DNA of 64,000 nucleotides from Rhizocola hellebori (GTDB lineage: Bacteria > Actinomycetota > Actinomycetes > Mycobacteriales > Micromonosporaceae). Made by a program: the position numbers and the translations under genes. Shown piece after piece: positions 16,633 to 35,270 of the stretch. Where the stretch lies: assembly GCF_016862955.1 (NCBI RefSeq), contig NZ_BONY01000005.1:124001-188000 (forward strand), in the 5' to 3' direction. The notes under the pieces were generated by a model. That model saw only the letters and a list, made by a program, of their open reading frames with translations, was not told the DNA's origin and searched no databases. How positions within the stretch are numbered: position 1 is the first letter of the stretch; each line of letters opens with the position of its first letter.

Positions 16633-16741
16633 GTCACGATCCTGTCGTCTTCTTCGGCCCCGGCGGACGGCTCAGCTGGGAATCGAGTGCCCGAGATGCG
16701 TGCGCAGCTGGCCAGGGCCGTTCTCGGCAGCGTCTACGCTT

Positions 16742-16753
16742 GGAAAGTTTCTG
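16742..16753. promoter_or_regulatory. Operator-like word, inverted copy B
   Basis: GGAAAGTTTCTG is the exact reverse complement of copy A at 16621-16632. It lies about 95 bp upstream of the esterase start, where a repressor could block its promoter. Confidence 0.55.
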
Positions 16754-16795
16754 TCGATCTATGTTGCTATTTCTGTGACGCTCTGCGATCGTTGA

Positions 16796-18229
<1,434 letters not shown>

Positions 18230-18246
18230 AACCGTTGCGGTGACTA

Positions 18247-18288
18247 CCACCGGGCCAGCTGTCTGCTGGGTGACAGCTGGCCCGGTGG
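18247..18288. terminator. Bidirectional terminator between converging esterase and glycosidase genes
   Basis: A perfect 17-bp stem (18247-18263 pairing with 18272-18288) with an 8-base loop lies 18 bp after the esterase stop and 13 bp from the end of the minus-strand glycosidase gene. Confidence 0.85.
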
Positions 18289-18301
18289 CCTCTCCGCCAA
18301 A

Positions 18302-20140
18302 CTAGCGGCCCCACAGCCGCCAGGTCTGGTTGAGCGGACTGCCTTGGGCGGCCGCATTGCAGGTCCATTGGTGGACAAGCGCGCCCGCGGCAGTCGAAAC
18401 GCCGCTGACATCAACACATTTGCCGCTGTGGCGAGCGACGAGCTGATAGTCATGGGTGTCGTTGCCGGCATAGGTCACCTTGCGCAAGGTGAACTGCTGA
18501 TTCAGGGAACCGCTGTTGCAAGTCCATTGGATGACAGCAGCGCCATCGGCGGTCGAAACCCCATTGACGTCAAGGCATTTGCCGCTGTGCTGATTGACGA
18601 TGGTGTAAGTGTCGGCGGCCCCTGTCACCGGCACAAAGCTCCACAGCTGCTGGTTTCCGCCCTCGCAGGAGAACTGCTGCTGCTGTGTGCCGTTGGCGGT
18701 GGACCGGCTGGTGTCGTCGAGGCATTGCTGGGAGTGCTGGGCGACCGCGACCGAAATGAAGCCGGTGTTCGACGGCGGCAGCAAGGTGATGGTGAAAGTG
18801 TCGTCGACATTGCTGTGCGGCAGGTTCACCGTGGTGGCGTTGCCGGAGAGGCTGACCACGGTGTTGGAGATGGTGATCGGGCCCTGGACAGCGCCGCCGC
18901 CGTTGTGAGGGATGCGCTGCGCCAGCACGCGCACCTGATTGTTCTGCACTATGCCGCTGGTCGTGTCCAGCCGCTGGATGTTGACAGCGATGTTGCCGGT
19001 GGTCCCGCCGCCGCCAACCAGAATCTTGGCGACGCCGGAATCCTTTGTGGCGAAAGCGTCGTAAGCGGGGCTGGGTGTCACCGAGGAGATCAGGCCGGTC
19101 TGTGAGCCGTAGAAGCGGTAGACCCACCATTCGCCCTTGGGCAGGTGCACTCCAGCGGAGTTGCGGGTGAGCAGGTTGGCCAGGTCGTTGTGCAGGTTGC
19201 CGGCGCTGGCCCAGTTGGCGCGCAGCCCGTCAGCGCCGGCCCGTTCGAGGCGGGCGATGTACCAGGAGCCGTCGCCAGGGTTCTGCTCGTTGCTCGCGCC
19301 GTATTCGTTGATCTGGTAGGGACGCGGGTGCGCTATGGCGCGTGCGCTGAGGCTGCTGTTGGCGGCGTTGACGTTGGCGACCGGGTCGCTGGGCAGGCTG
19401 TGCCAGCTGAAGATGTCCGGCACGACGTTGTTGGCCTTGACGAAGTCCAGGTATTGGGTCCACCAGCCGGCTGAGGTGGTGGGTACTCCGGCGTGGCTTG
19501 GACCGACGATCAGATGGCTGGGGAACTCGGCGCGCAGCCGCTGATAGGTACGCCGCCACAGCTCGAAATACTGAGACTGGGGCCGGTTCCAGAACAGCGA
19601 CAGGTTCGGCTCGTTCCAGATGTCCCATTGCACAGTGATCCCGGCGGCGCGGACGTCGCTGATGAGCCTCGAAAGGAAGGCGTCGTAGTCGCTCCAGTTG
19701 CCGCTGTCGCCGGGGAATCGGGAAATCGGGAAGCCGTCGGCGCCCCACAGATCGTGCGGCAGGATGACGAATTGCCCGCCGAGGGCGAGTGTGCGCCGGG
19801 CTTGGGCGAGCGTGGCGTCCCAGCGGCGCTGGTAGCGTCCGGATACCCAGCCGCCGGGGGAGTCGAGTTGGGCCCCGCCGGCACGCATGTAGCGGAACCT
19901 CACGTCGGTGTAGAAGTGGTCGGCTGGGCCAGATGCGTTCTCGGTCATGCCGTAAATCCAGCCGGAGGCGCGGTAGGAGGGGGTTCCTGCGGCGTTCGAG
20001 AAGTTGACGGTGATCGTCTCGTCTGCCGCCGCGGCGGGTGAGGCGGCGAACGCGATGGAGCTTGTCACGAGGACTCCGGCGAGCAGATGCGCCAAGGTGC
20101 CGCGTCTGCGGCGGGGGACAGATGTTGGGGCGGTAGTCAC
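18302..20140 (-). CDS. Secreted clan GH-A glycosidase (GH39-like) with ricin-type module
   Basis: A 612-residue secreted enzyme: signal peptide to about Ala39, a TIM-barrel domain with DIWNEPN (acid/base Glu177) and QINEYG (nucleophile Glu279), a beta-sandwich near 350-455, and a ricin-type module (about 465-612) with [14 protein letters not shown] repeats. The WNEPN motif and layout recall GH39, which includes beta-xylosidases and arabinogalactan-acting arabinosidases. Exact specificity is not certain. GTG 20140 follows AAAGGAG at proper spacing. Two copies of the CGAATCGATTCG-type operator lie upstream, so LacI no. 3 probably represses it. Confidence 0.82.
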   Translation of the reverse strand: MTTAPTSVPRRRRGTLAHLLAGVLVTSSIAFAASPAAAADETITVNFSNAAGTPSYRASGWIYGMTENASGPADHFYTDVRFRYMRAGGAQLDSPGGWVSGRYQRRWDATLAQARRTLALGGQFVILPHDLWGADGFPISRFPGDSGNWSDYDAFLSRLISDVRAAGITVQWDIWNEPNLSLFWNRPQSQYFELWRRTYQRLRAEFPSHLIVGPSHAGVPTTSAGWWTQYLDFVKANNVVPDIFSWHSLPSDPVANVNAANSSLSARAIAHPRPYQINEYGASNEQNPGDGSWYIARLERAGADGLRANWASAGNLHNDLANLLTRNSAGVHLPKGEWWVYRFYGSQTGLISSVTPSPAYDAFATKDSGVAKILVGGGGTTGNIAVNIQRLDTTSGIVQNNQVRVLAQRIPHNGGGAVQGPITISNTVVSLSGNATTVNLPHSNVDDTFTITLLPPSNTGFISVAVAQHSQQCLDDTSRSTANGTQQQQFSCEGGNQQLWSFVPVTGAADTYTIVNQHSGKCLDVNGVSTADGAAVIQWTCNSGSLNQQFTLRKVTYAGNDTHDYQLVARHSGKCVDVSGVSTAAGALVHQWTCNAAAQGSPLNQTWRLWGR

Positions 20141-20191
20141 ATGCGACTCCTTTGGAAGACCAGCGGGCCGCTGGGGTTGCGTGAGTCCAGG

Positions 20192-20203
20192 GAATCGATT
20201 CGA
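20192..20203. promoter_or_regulatory. LacI no. 3 operator-like site 1
   Basis: GAATCGATTCGA holds the perfect palindrome GAATCGATTC about 50 bp upstream of the glycosidase start codon. It matches the sites at 20267, 21412, 21498, 21511 and 32651. Confidence 0.7.
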
Positions 20204-20266
20204 TGATCAGTGGTGCTGGTTTAGCTGTGATGACAAGACTCCGGGCGGTGACGTTCATCAGTTTGT

Positions 20267-20278
20267 CGAATCGATTCG
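20267..20278. promoter_or_regulatory. LacI no. 3 operator-like site 2
   Basis: CGAATCGATTCG is a perfect 12-bp palindrome preceded by TTGT. It lies between the end of lacI no. 3 and the glycosidase start, 75 bp from site 1, a spacing of about seven helical turns. Confidence 0.75.
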
Positions 20279-20345
20279 CCACGAGCGTAGGTTTGCCACG
20301 CGGGCGTGTCAACGACGGGCATCGCGAGGGCGGCGTGAGCCGTGG

Positions 20346-21356
20346 TCAGCGGCGGGCCGGGCCGGTGCTGCCGCGCAACGAAATGGGCGGGGTGAGCAGC
20401 AGGTGCTTCGGCGCCGCATCGGGGTCGGAGATGCACTCGGTGAGCAGACTTACCGCGTGGGCGCCCATGTCGAGGGCGGGGACGTCGGCTGCTGTCAGCT
20501 GTGGCCGGAAGTTCTCGGCCCAGTGGGAAGCGGCGACGCCGGTGACGGAGAAGTCGCCGGGGACGGTGAGCCCGGCTGACTCCAGGGCCCGCTGGATGCC
20601 GGGCAGCGCCGCCTCGTTGATGGTGGCGGCGGCCGTCACCTCGGGATGCTCACGCAGGATCTGCTGGAGACAGGCTTCTCCGGCGGCGCTGTCGTCGGCG
20701 CAGCAATAGTCGACCCCGGTGATCCCGCGCCGGCGGATGGCCTCCTTGAATCCGGCCAGAGCGCGATGAGCCGGACCGTAACCCGCGGCGACGAGCTCGG
20801 CGGAGCGGTTGATGAGCGCGACGTGGCGATGGCCGAGATCGGCCAGGTGGTTCACGCACTTGGCGATCAGCGCGGTGTAGTCGATGTCGACCCACCACAT
20901 GCCGTCGGGATGTGAGGTGCGGCCGATGCCGACAAAGGGAAGCCCGGCTTGCTGCAGGCGGCCGACCCTGGCGTCCTCCAGCCGGATCTCCATGAGGATG
21001 ACGCCGTCGACCCGCCGGCCGGTGACGACCCGCTCGAAGGAGCGGTCGTGATCACCACCGGAGGGCGACAGCAGCACGTCAAGATCGGCATGGGCGGCGG
21101 CGTCCACGACGGCTGCGACGAAGTCGAGCTGCATGTCGGTCAGCCGCCGGCTCGCCGGTGGGATCACCAGGCCGATGGTGCGGGTGCGGCCCTCCTTGAG
21201 CGCGCGGGCGTTGGCGTTCGGGCGGTAGTCCAGCTCGTCGATGACGTGCTGGATGCGTCTGCGGGTGGCCTCGGAGACCGTCCGTTTGCCGCTGATCGCG
21301 TAGGAGACCGTGCTGCGTGACACTCCCGCCCGGCGGGCGATCTCCCCGATGTTCAT
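20346..21356 (-). CDS. LacI-family repressor no. 3
   Basis: A 336-residue repressor beginning MNIGEIARRAGVSRSTVSYAISGKRTVSEATRRR, the typical N-terminal helix-turn-helix, followed by the sensor domain (TIGLVIPP, DGVILMEIRLED, HVALINRS, ATINEAALPGIQ). I chose ATG 21356, preceded by GAGGAG; the open frame extends to 21554 but that part is the operator region read through. It differs clearly from LacI no. 1 and 2, including WVDIDY in the sensor. The palindromes beside its own promoter, the glycosidase gene, the importer and the GH54 gene suggest it controls all of them and itself. Confidence 0.9.
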   Translation of the reverse strand: MNIGEIARRAGVSRSTVSYAISGKRTVSEATRRRIQHVIDELDYRPNANARALKEGRTRTIGLVIPPASRRLTDMQLDFVAAVVDAAAHADLDVLLSPSGGDHDRSFERVVTGRRVDGVILMEIRLEDARVGRLQQAGLPFVGIGRTSHPDGMWWVDIDYTALIAKCVNHLADLGHRHVALINRSAELVAAGYGPAHRALAGFKEAIRRRGITGVDYCCADDSAAGEACLQQILREHPEVTAAATINEAALPGIQRALESAGLTVPGDFSVTGVAASHWAENFRPQLTAADVPALDMGAHAVSLLTECISDPDAAPKHLLLTPPISLRGSTGPARR

Positions 21357-21411
21357 CGCACTCCTCACGTCGGCCTGAGCCTGCCATACCGGCGTTGGCG
21401 GCGTAATCCCT

Positions 21412-21423
21412 CGAACCGATTCG
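21412..21423. promoter_or_regulatory. LacI no. 3 operator-like site 3
   Basis: CGAACCGATTCG differs from the perfect palindrome at one position. It lies 56 bp upstream of lacI no. 3, which fits autoregulation. Confidence 0.65.
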
Positions 21424-21493
21424 CTGAGGATAGCCAGGTTAGCGTGCTTGCGTCCACGAGCCCGTTGACGCGTGGCGACAACGCGCCTATGTT

Positions 21494-21526
21494 TTGTCGA
21501 ATCGATTCGTCGAATCGGTTCGACAA
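21494..21526. promoter_or_regulatory. Double LacI no. 3 operator upstream of importer no. 2
   Basis: Two sites, CGAATCGATTCG (21498-21509) and CGAATCGGTTCG (21511-21522), are separated by one base. Together with flanking TTGT and ACAA they form a 33-bp palindrome with a single mismatched pair. It ends 19 bp before the GTG start of the binding lipoprotein. Confidence 0.8.
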
Positions 21527-21545
21527 CGCGGCGAAGGGATGAGCT

Positions 21546-22790
21546 GTGAACCAACTGGCATCACGGTGGCGTGGCCTGGGTGTCACGCTGGTCGCGCTGG
21601 TGACGGCGGGTGGGCTGGTCGCCTGCTCGTCATCGGACGGCACCACCGGCGGCTCCACGTACACCATCTGGGATCCTTACCCGCAGTTCGATGACTCGTC
21701 GAACTGGGTGAAGCTGTTGTCCGACTGCGGCAGCAAGGCCGGCGTCACGGTCAAGCGGACCGCGTTCGACACCAGCGACCTGACCAGCAAGACGCTGCTG
21801 GCCGCGCAGCAGGGCAACGCGCCCGATGTCCTGATCGTCGACAACCCGGTCATCTCCACGCTGGCCGAGGCGGGCGTTCTCACGACCAGCGACGACAACA
21901 AGCTCGACACCTCAGCGATCGACCAGAACCTGCTCGGCGCCGGGCAGAGCGGCGGCAAGACCTACGGAATCCCCATCGGCGCCAACACCTTGGCTCTCTA
22001 CTACAACAAGGCGGTGCTGCAGGCGTCCGGAGTGGACATCGCCTCGGTGAAGGACTGGGCGTCGCTGACCGCGGCGCTGGCGAAGACTACGGCCGCGGGA
22101 AAGAAGGGCATCACCTTCTCGGCGATCGGCACCGAGGAGGGCAGCTTCCAATTCCTGCCGTGGTTCTGGGGTTCCGGCGCGCACCTGACCAAACTCGACT
22201 CCGCTGAGGCGGTGTCCGCGGTGACGCTGTGGACCGACTGGCTCAAGAAGGGCTACGCCCCGAACTCGGCCATCAACAACACCCAGACCACCAGCTGGCA
22301 GGAGTTCGCCACCGGCCAGTACGCGTTCGCCGAGAACGGCACCTGGCAGCTCGCCAACGCCAAGAAGACCGGGTTCGAGTACGGCATCATCGCCATCCCC
22401 GCCATCAACGGTGGCACCGCCGCCGCACCGACCGGCGGCGAGTTCGTTTCCGTTCCGGTGCAGAAGACGACCAGCCGGTACGCGGTGTCGCAGAAGCTGG
22501 TGGCCTGCCTCACCGACAGCGACAACTCGCTGACCACCACGACCACGCTGTCCTACATCGCCCCCACCGCCGCCGTGCAGGCCAAGCAGGTCGCGGCCAA
22601 CCCTGAGCTCAAAGTGTGGGTCGAGGCGGTCGGCGCAGCCAAGGGCCGCACCGGTGACAACCTGGGCACCAAGTACCCCAAAATCTCGCAGCCACTGTGG
22701 ACCGCGATGCAGGCGGCCCTGTCCGGATCGGCGACGCCGCAAGCCGCGCTGACCACGGCGCAGGCCGCCGCTGCCGCAGCCACCAAGTAG
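21546..22790 (+). CDS. Sugar-binding lipoprotein of ABC importer no. 2
   Basis: A 414-residue solute-binding lipoprotein. The leader ends with GGLVAC, the lipobox cysteine being about residue 27. The mature part shows YTIWDPYPQFDDSS, NAPDVLIVDNP, IPIGANTLALYYNK and QYAFAENGTW, all usual for CUT1 oligosaccharide receptors. It starts at GTG 21546 and leads a plus-strand operon with two permeases and an intracellular glycosidase. The double palindrome just upstream indicates control by LacI no. 3. The ligand is probably an arabinose- or galactose-containing oligosaccharide, inferred from the coregulated enzymes. Confidence 0.9.
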   Translation: MNQLASRWRGLGVTLVALVTAGGLVACSSSDGTTGGSTYTIWDPYPQFDDSSNWVKLLSDCGSKAGVTVKRTAFDTSDLTSKTLLAAQQGNAPDVLIVDNPVISTLAEAGVLTTSDDNKLDTSAIDQNLLGAGQSGGKTYGIPIGANTLALYYNKAVLQASGVDIASVKDWASLTAALAKTTAAGKKGITFSAIGTEEGSFQFLPWFWGSGAHLTKLDSAEAVSAVTLWTDWLKKGYAPNSAINNTQTTSWQEFATGQYAFAENGTWQLANAKKTGFEYGIIAIPAINGGTAAAPTGGEFVSVPVQKTTSRYAVSQKLVACLTDSDNSLTTTTTLSYIAPTAAVQAKQVAANPELKVWVEAVGAAKGRTGDNLGTKYPKISQPLWTAMQAALSGSATPQAALTTAQAAAAAATK

Positions 22791-22812
22791 CCGGGCGAAG
22801 ACGGCGACGCCC

Positions 22813-23787
22813 ATGAATCAGACGACGCAGACACCGACCGGGTTGTCTGTGCGTGGCCTCGGCGGGTCTGCATCCGGCCCGCCGAGGGCCCGCGCCCGGC
22901 GCCGGTTGCACTCCGAGCAGTGGGCGGCCTGGGCCTTCCTCACCCCGGTAACCGTCTATCTGTTGGCGTTCTTCGCCTACCCGCTCTACCGCAACCTTGA
23001 CCTCAGCCTGCGCGACTACACCGTGCGGTCCTTCGTGTCCGGCGGTGCCGAGTTCATTGGACTGGCCAATCACCGCAAGGTGCTCGGCGACCCCGCGTTC
23101 GCGCCCGCGCTGACCCACACCGTCGTGTTCACGTTGGTGTCGCTGGCTTTCCAGTTCGCCATCGGCCTCGCCCTGGCCGTGTTTTTCGCCAAGTCGTTCC
23201 GGCTGTCGGCGATCCTTCGGGCGCTGTTTCTCGTACCGTGGCTGCTTCCGCTGATCGTTTCGGCGTCGACCTGGTCGTGGATGCTCAACAGCGACTCCGG
23301 CGTTGTCAACGCCGCGCTGCGTCTGGTGGGGATCGCTCCGGTGCACTGGCTGACCTCGCCGCAATGGTCATTGCTATCGGTGATCCTCGCGAATGTCTGG
23401 ATCGGCATTCCGTTCAATCTGGTGGTGCTCTACAACGGCCTGCAATCGATCCCGGCCCAGCTCTACGAGGCGGCCCAGATCGACGGGGCCAACGGCTGGC
23501 AGCAATTCTGGCGTGTCACCTTCCCGCTGCTGCGGCCGGTCTCGGCGATCACCCTGCTGCTGGGGCTGGTCTACACGCTGAAGGTCTTCGACCTCATCTG
23601 GATCATGACCCGGGGTGGGCCCAGCGATTCCTCGACGACGCTCGCCACGTGGTCCTACCGGCTGAGCTTCGGGAACCTGCTGCCCGAGTTCGGGCCTGGT
23701 GCCGCGGTGGGCAATCTGCTCATCGTCATGGCGCTCGCCGCCGGTCTGATCTACATACGCGCGCAGAAGAGGCAGTACCAACGATGA
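22813..23787 (+). CDS. CUT1 sugar ABC transporter permease (MalF-like), importer no. 2
   Basis: A 324-residue permease with an Arg-rich cytoplasmic leader, six membrane helices from about residue 40 and the EAA loop EAAQIDGANGWQQFWRVTFPL. It forms a heterodimeric channel with the next gene product. ATG 22813 lies 22 bp after the lipoprotein gene, and the stop overlaps the next start by four bases (ATGA). No ATPase is encoded nearby. Confidence 0.9.
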   Translation: MNQTTQTPTGLSVRGLGGSASGPPRARARRRLHSEQWAAWAFLTPVTVYLLAFFAYPLYRNLDLSLRDYTVRSFVSGGAEFIGLANHRKVLGDPAFAPALTHTVVFTLVSLAFQFAIGLALAVFFAKSFRLSAILRALFLVPWLLPLIVSASTWSWMLNSDSGVVNAALRLVGIAPVHWLTSPQWSLLSVILANVWIGIPFNLVVLYNGLQSIPAQLYEAAQIDGANGWQQFWRVTFPLLRPVSAITLLLGLVYTLKVFDLIWIMTRGGPSDSSTTLATWSYRLSFGNLLPEFGPGAAVGNLLIVMALAAGLIYIRAQKRQYQR

Positions 23788-24602
23788 CAGCACAGCGCAG
23801 TTGGCCCAGGACGGTGCTCGGGCTGGTGCTCACCGGCGTCATGTTGTTCCCGGTGTACTGGATGATCAACGTCTCGTTCACGCGGCAAGGCGACATGCGC
23901 AAGAGCCCGCCGAACTGGTTCCCGGTCGACGGCACTGTCGAAGGCTATCGCAGCGTCCTCCGCGACCAGCTGCCCTACCTGGGCACGAGCCTGCTCGTGG
24001 GACTGGGCACCGTGGCATTGACCCTCATAGTTGCGGCGCCCGCGGCCTACTCGCTGGCCAAGCTGAACCCGCGCGGCGGCCGAGCGCTCAGCTTCGTCCT
24101 GCTTATGGCGCAAATGATTCCGGGCATCATCATGGCGATGGGCTTCTACGCCATCTACCTCAACCTGGGTCTGCTCAACTCCGTCGCCGGGCTCATCGTG
24201 GCCGACTCGACCATCGCGGTGCCGTTCGCCGTGTTGATCTTTACTGCTTTCATGGCCGGCATCCCCGACGAGGTCATGCACGCGGCGAAGGTCGACGGCG
24301 CGGGCCCGTGGCGCACCTTCTGGTCCGTGGCGCTGCCGGTCAGCCGCAACGCGACCGTCACCGTTTCGCTCTTCGCGTTCCTGTGGGCCTGGTCCGACTT
24401 CGTCTACGCCAGCACCCTCGACAGCGGCGGCGCACAACGGCCGATCACCCTCGGCATCTACCACTACATCGGCAACAACAACCAGGAATGGAATGCGATC
24501 ATGGCGACAGCGGTGGTCGCCTCGATCCCCGCCACCGTTCTGATCATCATCGCCCAGCGTTACGTCGCCGCGGGCGTGACCTCCGGCGCGGTCAAGGACT
24601 GA
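23784..24602 (+). CDS. CUT1 sugar ABC transporter permease (MalG-like), importer no. 2
   Basis: A 272-residue permease starting MTAQRSWPRTVLGLVL, with six membrane helices and an EAA-type loop (HAAKVDGAGPWRTFWSVALPV). ATG 23784 is chosen because it overlaps the upstream stop as ATGA; the frame is open back to 23238, but only as a shadow of the previous gene. It ends with SGAVKD, a usual C-terminus for this subunit. The glycosidase gene follows after 39 bp. Confidence 0.92.
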   Translation: MTAQRSWPRTVLGLVLTGVMLFPVYWMINVSFTRQGDMRKSPPNWFPVDGTVEGYRSVLRDQLPYLGTSLLVGLGTVALTLIVAAPAAYSLAKLNPRGGRALSFVLLMAQMIPGIIMAMGFYAIYLNLGLLNSVAGLIVADSTIAVPFAVLIFTAFMAGIPDEVMHAAKVDGAGPWRTFWSVALPVSRNATVTVSLFAFLWAWSDFVYASTLDSGGAQRPITLGIYHYIGNNNQEWNAIMATAVVASIPATVLIIIAQRYVAAGVTSGAVKD

Positions 24603-24641
24603 CGGTCACCCACACGCATATCGAAGAAACGGACGTTATCT

Positions 24642-26357
24642 ATGATCCTCGCCCCGTCCGGCCCGACGTTCACGGTCCAGGAGATTCCGTTCAGCTACTA
24701 CGGATCCTGGCTGAACATCTCGCCCGTGGTAGCGAAGGACACCTATGCCGGGGACCTACACCTGATCTCGCACCAGACGGGCCTGCACGCCATCCTGCGG
24801 CTGATTCCCAGCGACGGCCGCAACCGGGTCGACACGACGGTGACTGCCACACCCGCCAAACTCACCTGGGAGCATCAGCGGGGACGTGTCGAGGCCGCTT
24901 TTGAGACCGCCGACATTATCCGGGTACGCGGGCAGGGCCTCGGCATGCGCATCCGCGCGGCTATCCCGGCCCTGACTCCGTTCAGCGGCGTCTACCTCTA
25001 TCGTGACCCGGTCGACGGCGCGTTCATCTTCACCAGCTACGAGACGGGACGCCGTTACCGAATCACCGTCCTGTCCAGACAGACGCAGGTGACTGGCGCA
25101 CAGGCGCTTGGGGTCGCCGAACGCCAACTTACGCTACCTGCTGACACGCCGTGGGAGATCGTGATCGAGGAGTTCGACAACGCCAGGCCTCCCTATCACC
25201 TCAGCCATGACTTCGACCAGATCGCCGCCGCGGCGCACGATACGTTCACCTCGTTCGCCGACGCTGTCGCACCCTGGCGCGGCCCCGAAACCCCGGCCGC
25301 GGAGTTGGCCGCATACGTGCTGTGGTCGGCGACTGTGCGCCCGCGCGGCTTTCTTCGCCGCCCCGCCGTTCTCATGTCCAAACATTGGATGGACAAGGTG
25401 TGGAGCTGGGACCATTGCTTCAACGCGATCGCGCTCGCCGCAGGCGCACCAGATTTGGCGTGGGATCAGTTCCTCATTCCCTTCGACCACCAGGACCCGG
25501 CGGGCGCGATCCCTGACTCGGTGACCCACTCAGAGGTCCTCTACAACTTCGTGAAACCCCCAATCCACGGCTGGGCGCTCACCCGCCTGCGTGAGCGGCT
25601 TGCCGATGACCTGAGCCGCGAGCAGCTGGCCGTTGTCTACCAGAGGTTGTCGGCGTGGACCCGATTCTGGCTCGACGCCCGACGCGCCCCCGGACAGCTG
25701 CTGTCCCACTATCACCACGGCAATGACTCCGGATGGGACAACGCCACCACCTTCGACAGAGAACGGGTCGTCCAGACCGGTGACCTGGCCGCGTTCATGA
25801 CCATCCAGTTGCGCGTCCTCGCCGATCTCGCCACCGAGCTAGGTGACGATGCCGCCGCAGCTTCATGGGCGCACACCGCCGGCCAGATCCGGGACGCGAT
25901 GCTGAGCCGGTTGTGGAACGGTGCCGCGTTCACCGCCCGCGCCGTCGAATCCGAAACGGCGTGGACCACGTCGAGCCTGCTCGACCTCATGCCCATCGTG
26001 CTTGGACAGGACCTGCCCGCCGACATCGCCAACGCCCTCGCCGACCGTGTCAAGGCCCATCTGACGCGCCACGGATTGGCGACCGAGCTGCCGCAATCGG
26101 CCAGCTATCAAGGCGACGGATACTGGCGCGGGCCGATCTGGGCACCGGCCACCACACTCATCGAGGATGGCCTGCGCCGCGCCGGATTCGAGGCACTGGC
26201 CGACGACATCAGCGCCAGATTCCGGGCCTTGTGCGAGAAGTCAGGATTCGCCGAGAACTTCAACGCCCTCACCGGCTCCGGGCTACGCGATCGCGCGTAC
26301 ACCTGGACGGCAAGCGCCTACCTGATCCTCGCTGCTGCGCATGTGAAATCGTCCTAG
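24642..26357 (+). CDS. Cytoplasmic (alpha/alpha)6-barrel glycosidase, GH63-like
   Basis: A 571-residue protein with no signal peptide. Residues 1-200 form a beta-sandwich; 210-571 form an (alpha/alpha)6 barrel with KVWSWDHCFNAIALA (253-267), HQDPAGAIPDSVTH, GNDSGWDNATTFD (360-372) and a late GYWRGPIWAP. These are features of the GH63 / mannosylglycerate-hydrolase-like group; Asp362 or Asp366 is a likely catalytic acid, as inferred from family wording. As last gene of the importer operon it should cleave the imported oligosaccharide in the cytoplasm. Specificity is not known. It converges with the esterase gene that ends at 26448. Confidence 0.78.
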   Translation: MILAPSGPTFTVQEIPFSYYGSWLNISPVVAKDTYAGDLHLISHQTGLHAILRLIPSDGRNRVDTTVTATPAKLTWEHQRGRVEAAFETADIIRVRGQGLGMRIRAAIPALTPFSGVYLYRDPVDGAFIFTSYETGRRYRITVLSRQTQVTGAQALGVAERQLTLPADTPWEIVIEEFDNARPPYHLSHDFDQIAAAAHDTFTSFADAVAPWRGPETPAAELAAYVLWSATVRPRGFLRRPAVLMSKHWMDKVWSWDHCFNAIALAAGAPDLAWDQFLIPFDHQDPAGAIPDSVTHSEVLYNFVKPPIHGWALTRLRERLADDLSREQLAVVYQRLSAWTRFWLDARRAPGQLLSHYHHGNDSGWDNATTFDRERVVQTGDLAAFMTIQLRVLADLATELGDDAAAASWAHTAGQIRDAMLSRLWNGAAFTARAVESETAWTTSSLLDLMPIVLGQDLPADIANALADRVKAHLTRHGLATELPQSASYQGDGYWRGPIWAPATTLIEDGLRRAGFEALADDISARFRALCEKSGFAENFNALTGSGLRDRAYTWTASAYLILAAAHVKSS

Positions 26358-26447
26358 CGGTGGCCCGGATCAGACCCTTGCGCCCGACCCGAACGGAATT
26401 GAAGGATGCGCCGGAGGTCTGGACCGCCGGCGCTTCTCGCTACAGGG

Positions 26448-27812
<1,365 letters not shown>

Positions 27813-28010
27813 TTACTGGGAAAGAGGGCGCGCGTGTGGAAGTGGTCGGGCCGTCGGGGAAGCCTGCTTTGCCTGGGCGCGCGGCCAGGCACACCGGCCA
27901 CCTATCGGCGGTCGTCCAGGCCGGGCGGCCCGGAGCGTCAGGTTCGCTGACAGCGAGGTGTTGGCTGGGCCGCCGCGATGTGCGGCCCAGCCGTTGTCCA
28001 GGTGCGGCGG

Positions 28011-35120
<7,110 letters not shown>

Positions 35121-35204
35121 TCAATGAAAAGGATGCATCGACCGGCGCATTCGAAGGATCCCGGCCTACTCGGAATGCGCGCGAGTGAGTTTGGTGCCAG
35201 GGGC

Positions 35205-35234
35205 AACATAAGTCGTATGATGTATGATGTCAAC
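35205..35234 (-). promoter_or_regulatory. Promoter/operator module, copy 1 (drives the beta-helix gene)
   Basis: Exact reverse complement, over 30 bp, of the module at 36094-36123. Read on the minus strand it has TTGACA, then tandem ATCATAC ATCATAC, then TATGTT, with an 18-base -35/-10 spacer. Transcription would start near 35197 and leave a leader of about 85 bases before the beta-helix gene. Confidence 0.8.
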
Positions 35235-35270
35235 GTCGAGACGCGCAAATTCGCAAATATACGTGACTAT

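Noticed and set aside
15344-16795. A 483-codon plus-strand frame over lacI no. 2
   Set aside because: Shadow frame; the minus strand encodes a complete LacI repressor.
21357-21554. N-terminal extension of LacI no. 3
   Set aside because: The open frame covers the operator region and its translation has no family match; ATG 21356 has a good RBS and gives the standard LacI N-terminus.
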